A DNA stretch of 10,882 bases from Clostridia bacterium (GTDB taxonomy: Bacteria; Bacillota_A; Clostridia; Christensenellales; Aristaeellaceae), in contig CAAEDZ010000051.1 in the NCBI GenBank assembly GCA_900754775.1, positions 1-10,882 on the forward strand, written 5' to 3'. The position numbers were made by a program, and so were the translations under genes. Shown piece by piece: positions 7,283 through 10,882 of this stretch (the stretch's first letter is position 1; every line of letters begins with the position of its first letter). The notes under the pieces are model-generated. The model was given only the letters and a program-made list of their open reading frames with translations. It was not told where the DNA came from and searched no databases.

Positions 7283-8291
7283 TTTTTACTACGACCTGCC
7301 CGAGAAACTGATCGCCCAGACACCGGTGGAGCCGCGCGACCACAGCCGCATGCTGGTGGTACACCGCGAAGACGGCAGGCTCGAACACAAGCACTTTTAC
7401 GACATCCTGGACTATTTGCGCCCCGGAGATGTGCTGGTGGTCAACGACACGCGCGTCATCCCCGCGCGGCTCATCGGCGAGCGCGCCGGCGGTGGCGCGG
7501 CGGAGGTGCTGCTGCTCAAGCAGCTCGGCCCCAAGAAGTGGGAAACGTTGGTGCGCCCCGGGCGGCGGCTCAAGCCCGGCGCGGAAGTGACGTTCGGCGG
7601 CGGCAAGCTGGTGGCCCGCATGCTGGAAACGACGGACGCGGGCGGCCGCATCGTCGAATTTGTCTGCGAGGGCACGCTGGAGGCAATGCTGGACGAGCTG
7701 GGCGAGATGCCCCTGCCGCCCTACATCCACGAAAAGTTGCAGGACCGCGACCGCTACCAGACCGTCTACGCCCGCCACGATGGCTCCGCCGCCGCCCCCA
7801 CCGCCGGGCTGCACTTCACGCCGGAGCTGATGGAAAAGATCCGCGAAATGGGCGTTCAGATCGTGCCGGTGCTTCTGCACGTGGGGCTTGGCACCTTCCG
7901 CCCCGTGAAGGCGGAGGACGTTGAAGAGCATGAGATGCACTCCGAATACTACGAGGTCACCCCAGAGGCCGCCGCGGCCATCAACGCCGCGCGCGCGGCG
8001 GGCGGCCGCGTGGTGGCCGTGGGCACCACCAGCGTGCGCACGCTGGAGAGCGCTTCCACGGACGATGGCGTTTTGCGGGCCACGTCTGGCTGGACGAACA
8101 TATTCATCACCCCCGGCTACCATTTCAAGATGGTGGACGCGCTCATCACCAACTTCCACCTGCCCGAATCGACGCTGGTGATGCTGGTGAGCGCCTTCTA
8201 CAGCCGCGAGGGCACGCTGGCCGCCTACGGGGAGGCTGTGCGGGAAAAATACCGCTTCTTCTCTTTTGGCGACGCCATGCTGCTGCTGTAA
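7269..8291 (+). CDS. queA: S-adenosylmethionine:tRNA ribosyltransferase-isomerase QueA
   Basis: QueA transfers and isomerises the ribose of S-adenosylmethionine onto 7-aminomethyl-7-deazaguanine at wobble position 34 of tRNAs for Tyr, His, Asn and Asp, giving epoxyqueuosine. The 340-residue length is standard. Family motifs are intact: [11 protein letters not shown] (7-17), [12 protein letters not shown] (57-68), MPLPPYI (147-153), YQTVYA (163-168), [13 protein letters not shown] (172-184), [10 protein letters not shown] (204-213), [10 protein letters not shown] (252-261) and [10 protein letters not shown] (294-303). The ATG at 7269 gives the conserved N-terminus and overlaps the peptidase gene by 14 bases. 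No strong ribosome binding site is seen, in keeping with coupled translation. queA beside ruvB is a widespread arrangement, but tgt, often next, is absent here. One QueA substrate, tRNA-Tyr(GTA), is encoded at the end of this window. Confidence 0.97.
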   Translation: MKTHDFYYDLPEKLIAQTPVEPRDHSRMLVVHREDGRLEHKHFYDILDYLRPGDVLVVNDTRVIPARLIGERAGGGAAEVLLLKQLGPKKWETLVRPGRRLKPGAEVTFGGGKLVARMLETTDAGGRIVEFVCEGTLEAMLDELGEMPLPPYIHEKLQDRDRYQTVYARHDGSAAAPTAGLHFTPELMEKIREMGVQIVPVLLHVGLGTFRPVKAEDVEEHEMHSEYYEVTPEAAAAINAARAAGGRVVAVGTTSVRTLESASTDDGVLRATSGWTNIFITPGYHFKMVDALITNFHLPESTLVMLVSAFYSREGTLAAYGEAVREKYRFFSFGDAMLLL

Positions 8292-8318
8292 AAGGAAGGC
8301 TTTTCCTCAAAGTTCATC

Positions 8319-8340
8319 GCCGTTTTACGGCCCTTTGTTT
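8319..8340 (+). terminator. Weak hairpin terminator candidate after queA
   Basis: GCCGT (8319-8323) and ACGGC (8327-8331) form a five-base stem with a TTT loop, followed by CCTTTGTTT (8332-8340). The stem is short, so this is only a candidate. The larger palindrome 17 bases further on, which ends in TTTT, could also end queA transcripts. Confidence 0.4.
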
Positions 8341-8344
8341 GACT

Positions 8345-8373
8345 TTGATACGAAACCGTACTAAAATTATAGT
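8345..8373 (+). promoter_or_regulatory. Sigma-A-type promoter of the marR-MATE unit
   Basis: TTGATA (8345-8350) lies exactly 17 bases from TATAGT (8368-8373). Each box matches consensus at five of six positions. Transcription would start near 8380, giving a leader of about 25 bases with GGGAGG at 8393-8398 before the ATG. The promoter is almost completely covered by the palindrome at 8348-8385. Confidence 0.8.
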
Positions 8374-8385
8374 ACGGTTTCGTAT
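8348..8385. promoter_or_regulatory. 38-base nested palindrome over the marR promoter (probable operator)
   Basis: Two 15-base arms (ATACGAAACCGTACT at 8348-8362 and AGTACGGTTTCGTAT at 8371-8385) are perfect inverted repeats; one more A-T pair extends each arm to 16. Each arm also contains a smaller dyad, TACG-AAAC-CGTA and its mirror, so the element offers two 12-base sites with centres 24 bases apart. It covers the end of the -35 box, the whole spacer and the -10 box. MarR proteins commonly bind palindromes over their own promoters, so binding here would block RNA polymerase. Because TTTT follows at 8385-8388, a queA read-through transcript could also fold it into a terminator. Confidence 0.8.
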
Positions 8386-8404
8386 TTTCATCGGGAGGCA
8401 TACC

Positions 8405-8854
8405 ATGGACGACCCATCTGTACTGGCGCGGCGGCTCATACTCGCCACCACGCGCATGGACGGCGCGTACTACTACTTTGCCCGCCGTTCCGGGGTGCCG
8501 GAAAACCTGCTGGCGCTGTTTTACGCGCTGGCGGACGGCAGGCCCCATTCGCAAAAGGAAATTTGTCAGGACTGGCTCATCCCCAAGACCACCATCAACA
8601 CCATCGTAAAGGAACAGGTGGCGGTGGGGCATTTGACGCTGCGCGCCGGAGAGGGGCGCGAAAAGATCATCTGCCTGACCGATGCGGGCCGCGCCTACGC
8701 GGACAAGGCGATCTCCGCCCTCTGCGCCGCCGAACGCGCCGCCGCCGAGCGCACCATTGCCAGACACGGCGCGGGCTTCGTCTCCGCCGTGGAGGACTTT
8801 ACCGAGGCGCTCTGGCGGGAATACGAGGCCTGTTTGCAGCAGGCGAAGGAATGA
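8405..8854 (+). CDS. MarR-family transcriptional regulator
   Basis: The 149-residue protein has the MarR layout: an N-terminal dimerisation helix, then a winged helix-turn-helix at about residues 49-92 with recognition helix PKTTINTIVKEQVAVG (60-75), a charged wing (RAGEGREK, 80-87) leading into ICLTDAGRAY (89-98), and a long C-terminal helix that completes the dimer interface. Such proteins are usually dimeric repressors released from DNA by small aromatic or toxic compounds. The ATG at 8405 has GGGAGG six bases upstream; an earlier TTG at 8339 lies inside the promoter and is rejected. The palindromic operator upstream suggests autoregulation, and the MATE pump starts 10 bases after the stop, so the pump is the likely target. 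The inducer cannot be read from the sequence. Confidence 0.92.
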   Translation: MDDPSVLARRLILATTRMDGAYYYFARRSGVPENLLALFYALADGRPHSQKEICQDWLIPKTTINTIVKEQVAVGHLTLRAGEGREKIICLTDAGRAYADKAISALCAAERAAAERTIARHGAGFVSAVEDFTEALWREYEACLQQAKE

Positions 8855-8864
8855 AAGGGACGTT

Positions 8865-10232
8865 ATGAACTCGCACGAACTGTTTACCAACACCCCGCCG
8901 CGCAAGCTGTTTTTCTTTGCGGCGCTGCCGGGCGCGGTGAGCATGCTCGCCTCGGCGCTCTATCAGCTCTTCGACGGCATGTTCGTCGGCCAGTTTCTCG
9001 GCAGCACGCCGTTCGCGGCACTGAATCTGGCCATGCCGTTCGTCATCATCAACTTCGCCCTCGCCGACCTCATCGGCGTGGGCTCGTCCGTGCCCATCTC
9101 CATCCACCTGGGCCGGCATGAGGACGCGGAGGCCAGCAATTACTTCACCTGCGCCAGCATACTGATCGTGCTGGCGGGCATCGCCGTGGGCGCGGCCATC
9201 TACGCCGCCGCGCCGCTGATGATCGCGCTGATGGGCGCGGAGGGCGAATTTGCCTCCCTGGCGGTCGCCTATCTGCGCGTCTACGGCCTCTGTTCGCCGG
9301 TGACCACCATCGTCTTTGCCGTGGACAACTTTCTGCGCATCTGCGGCAAGACGCGCGAGAGCATGTTCCTCAATATCTTCATGTCCATCCTCAGCGTGGC
9401 GCTGGAGGCGTTTTTCCTGCTGGTTTTGCGGCTGGGCATCGCCGGGGCGGCGCTGGGCACCTGTCTGGGCATGGCCGTCACCGCCGTGGTGGCCTACGTC
9501 CCCTTCTTCCGCGGCAGGATGCTGCTGCGCTTCCGCAAGCCGCGCTTCAGCCGGGCGATGATCCGAAAGATCGTCACAAGCGGCGCGCCGAACTTCCTCA
9601 ACAACATCGCCGGCAGGATCACCTCCATCCTCATGAACGTGCTGCTGGTGCGGCTGGGCGGGGAGATCGCCGTGTCCATCTACGGCGTTTTGATGTATGT
9701 GGAGGGCTTTATCCAGCCGCTTCTGTACGGCATGTGCGATTCTCTGCAGCCCGCCGTGGGCTACAACTGGGGCGCGCGCGCCTTTGGCCGCGTCAAGGCC
9801 ATCGAAGCATGCTGTTTCCGCGCTGCGGCGGCCATCTCGCTCGTCTCGGCGCTGGTCATCTTCCTCATCCCCGCGCCCATCGCCCGCGTGTTCATGCAGG
9901 ATGTGGACGCCTCCGTCATCGCCGACACCGCCTTTGCCCTGCGCTTGTTCAGCATCACCTACCTGACCCGCTGGTTCTCCTTTGCCACACAGAGCTTCAT
10001 GCTGGCCATCGAGCGCGCCGGGGCGGCGACGCTGATCTCCCTTTCCACGGCGCTGATCTTCCCGGTGCTGCTGATCGCCGCGCTGTGGCCGCTGCATCTG
10101 ACGGGCCTGTGGCTCAACTTTGCCGGCACCTCGCTGCTGGCGGGCATACTGGCGGCCTTTATCATGCTGCGCCTGAGGCGCGACTGGCGGCGCTTGACGG
10201 CGGAGCCGCCGCGGCCGTCCGAGCCGTTCTGA
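8865..10232 (+). CDS. MATE-family multidrug efflux transporter (MepA-like)
   Basis: The 455-residue integral membrane protein has the length and about 12 hydrophobic helices of MATE pumps, which export cationic drugs and metabolites in exchange for Na+ or H+. Family signs include the first-helix region LYQLFDGMFVGQFLG (about 32-46), the AALNLAMP segment (51-58), the internal two-fold repeat and LQPAVGYNWGAR in the second half, which matches the MepA/Bacillota type (QPxxGYNxGA). Cys and charged residues are few within helices. Start is ATG at 8865 with AAAGGGA (8854-8860) just upstream. It is the second gene of a two-gene unit with marR and is probably derepressed together with it. A strong GC-rich hairpin follows the stop. 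The transported substrate is unknown. Confidence 0.94.
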   Translation: MNSHELFTNTPPRKLFFFAALPGAVSMLASALYQLFDGMFVGQFLGSTPFAALNLAMPFVIINFALADLIGVGSSVPISIHLGRHEDAEASNYFTCASILIVLAGIAVGAAIYAAAPLMIALMGAEGEFASLAVAYLRVYGLCSPVTTIVFAVDNFLRICGKTRESMFLNIFMSILSVALEAFFLLVLRLGIAGAALGTCLGMAVTAVVAYVPFFRGRMLLRFRKPRFSRAMIRKIVTSGAPNFLNNIAGRITSILMNVLLVRLGGEIAVSIYGVLMYVEGFIQPLLYGMCDSLQPAVGYNWGARAFGRVKAIEACCFRAAAAISLVSALVIFLIPAPIARVFMQDVDASVIADTAFALRLFSITYLTRWFSFATQSFMLAIERAGAATLISLSTALIFPVLLIAALWPLHLTGLWLNFAGTSLLAGILAAFIMLRLRRDWRRLTAEPPRPSEPF

Positions 10233-10242
10233 ACGCGCTTTT

Positions 10243-10275
10243 CCCCCGCATAGGATGGCACTGTGCGGGGGCTTT
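10243..10275 (+). terminator. GC-rich hairpin between the MATE gene and bofA
   Basis: CCCCCGCATAG (10243-10253) pairs with CTGTGCGGGGG (10261-10271) over 11 positions with one T-G pair and a seven-base loop, followed by CTTTCT. It starts 10 bases after the MATE stop. The T tract is short, so termination may be partial. The bofA ribosome binding site begins only 16 bases further on. Confidence 0.6.
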
Positions 10276-10299
10276 CTCCGCCACGCGGAGGTGGAGCGT

Positions 10300-10566
10300 A
10301 TGCGTATCCCGTGGGAACTGGTGCTTTCGTTCGCCATCGGCATGGGGCTGATGGCGCTGGTGGGCTACCTTTTGCTGGTGCCGATGCGCTTTGTCTGGCG
10401 GCTGGCCGCGGGCGGCGTGCTGGGCGCGCTGGCACTCTGGCTGGTGAACGCCTTTGGCGGCCTGCTGGGGCTGCACGTGGAGGTCAACCCCTTCACCGCT
10501 CTGGCCGTAGGCTTTCTGGGGCTTCCCGGAGCGGTGCTGGTGATCCTGCTGCATCTGCTGTTGTGA
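10300..10566 (+). CDS. bofA: BofA-family protein (pro-sigma-K processing inhibitor)
   Basis: The 88-residue membrane protein matches BofA in size and layout. It has two or three hydrophobic segments (about 7-27, 33-56 and 66-88) and the family hallmark VNPFTALAVGFLGLPG (62-77). In Bacillus subtilis BofA sits in the outer forespore membrane and, with SpoIVFA, holds the SpoIVFB protease inactive until engulfment is complete. BofA-like genes also occur in clostridia with varied sporulation ability, so the gene suggests but does not prove spore formation. The ATG at 10300 has GGAGGTGG (10287-10294) five bases upstream; an ATG at 10255 lies inside the preceding hairpin and is rejected. No separate promoter is visible in the 28 bases after the hairpin. 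Transcription may come from read-through, from inside the MATE gene or from a sporulation sigma factor. Confidence 0.9.
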   Translation: MRIPWELVLSFAIGMGLMALVGYLLLVPMRFVWRLAAGGVLGALALWLVNAFGGLLGLHVEVNPFTALAVGFLGLPGAVLVILLHLLL

Positions 10567-10584
10567 CAGAGCTGCGCCCGGGGT

Positions 10585-10604
10585 ATGATTCGGTCATCTT
10601 TTTT
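10585..10604 (+). terminator. Weak terminator candidate after bofA
   Basis: ATGA (10585-10588) and TCAT (10594-10597) form a four-base stem with loop TTCGG, followed by C and six T residues (10599-10604). The T run is good but the stem is very short. Confidence 0.3.
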
Positions 10605-10628
10605 ACATTCCACGCCGGAAAAAAGGGG

Positions 10629-10656
10629 TTGACAAATCCCCGAAAACGTGTATAAT
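10629..10656 (+). promoter_or_regulatory. Consensus promoter for the tRNA genes
   Basis: Perfect TTGACA (10629-10634) and perfect TATAAT (10651-10656) are separated by 16 bases, with an AT-rich stretch just after the -10. Such strength is typical of stable RNA promoters. Transcription would begin near 10663, about 30 bases before the mature end of the first tRNA. The palindrome GCCCGGGC (10676-10683) in that leader could help processing. Confidence 0.88.
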
Positions 10657-10693
10657 ATTATCTGTTGCCGATAAAGCCCGGGCGTGATGACAC

Positions 10694-10769
10694 GCTGGCG
10701 TAGCTCAATTGGCAGAGCAGCTGATTTGTAATCAGCAGGTTGCGGGTTCGAGTCCCATCGCCAGCTCCA
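10694..10769 (+). tRNA. tRNA-Thr (anticodon TGT)
   Basis: A complete cloverleaf is present. The acceptor stem GCTGGCG (10694-10700) pairs with CGCCAGC (10759-10765). The D arm is GCTC/GAGC, the anticodon stem GCTGA/TCAGC has loop TTTGTAA with TGT at 10727-10729, and the T loop is TTCGAGT. CCA is encoded at 10767-10769. It reads ACA and, with wobble, other threonine codons. Confidence 0.96.
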
Positions 10770-10798
10770 CTTTTGCTGGCAGGGTGCCCGGAACAAAT

Positions 10799-10882
<84 letters not shown>

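Noticed and set aside
8293..8307. AGGAA/TTCCT small hairpin just after the queA stop
   Set aside because: The stem is five pairs and no T run follows; the nearby GCCGT/ACGGC hairpin and the large palindrome are better terminator candidates.
8799..10343. 514-codon open frame on the minus strand opposite the MATE gene
   Set aside because: Same His/Gln/Asp-rich shadow composition; the plus strand clearly encodes a MATE transporter.
10625..10641. GGGG/CCCC inverted repeat around the tRNA promoter -35 box
   Set aside because: It is only four base pairs with the -35 in the loop; in a GC-rich region this is likely chance.

Overview
The window is GC-rich chromosomal DNA, apparently from a Gram-positive, spore-lineage member of the Bacillota (class Clostridia is most likely; the order cannot be fixed from sequence alone). 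Three things point there: a BofA-type sporulation gene, purine-rich AGGAGG-like ribosome binding sites on most genes, and vegetative sigma-A-type promoters with several extended -10 elements. Nine protein genes and two tRNA genes fill almost the whole length. I see no insertion sequences, phage genes, CRISPR arrays or other signs of a mobile region. Most of the content is core housekeeping.

Layout. (1) Positions 1-1362, minus strand: a secreted repeat protein that is probably a beta-propeller, with a Gly/Ser/Asn-rich tail and a hairpin terminator after its stop. (2) Positions 1363-1514: a divergent promoter region. (3) Positions 1515-3657: two adjacent PHP-domain proteins. The first is a canonical phosphoesterase of the TrpH/YciV (RNase AM) type. 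The second is a longer PHP family member whose C-terminal metal motifs look altered, and it has its own promoter lying across the stop codon of the first. A clear intrinsic terminator closes this unit. (4) Positions 3719-8291: an operon of murJ (lipid II flippase), ruvB (Holliday junction motor), a membrane-anchored M28-type metallopeptidase and queA (queuosine tRNA modification), with short overlaps throughout. The exception is murJ, whose reading frame has no stop where expected and runs about 275 bases into ruvB. (5) Positions 8345-10232: a MarR-type repressor and a MATE efflux pump behind a promoter embedded in a near-perfect 38-base palindrome, a classic self-regulated drug-efflux unit. 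(6) Positions 10300-10566: bofA. (7) Positions 10629-10882: a consensus promoter driving tRNA-Thr(TGT) and tRNA-Tyr(GTA); the second is cut one base short by the window edge.

The functions are mixed: envelope synthesis (murJ), DNA repair (ruvB), tRNA modification and supply (queA, tRNAs), export (MATE) and sporulation control (bofA). I found no convincing new multi-gene system. The most unusual points are the murJ/ruvB read-through, the nested palindrome over the marR promoter, the M28 peptidase whose catalytic residues are split by a membrane hairpin, and the PHP protein with substituted metal-ligand motifs.
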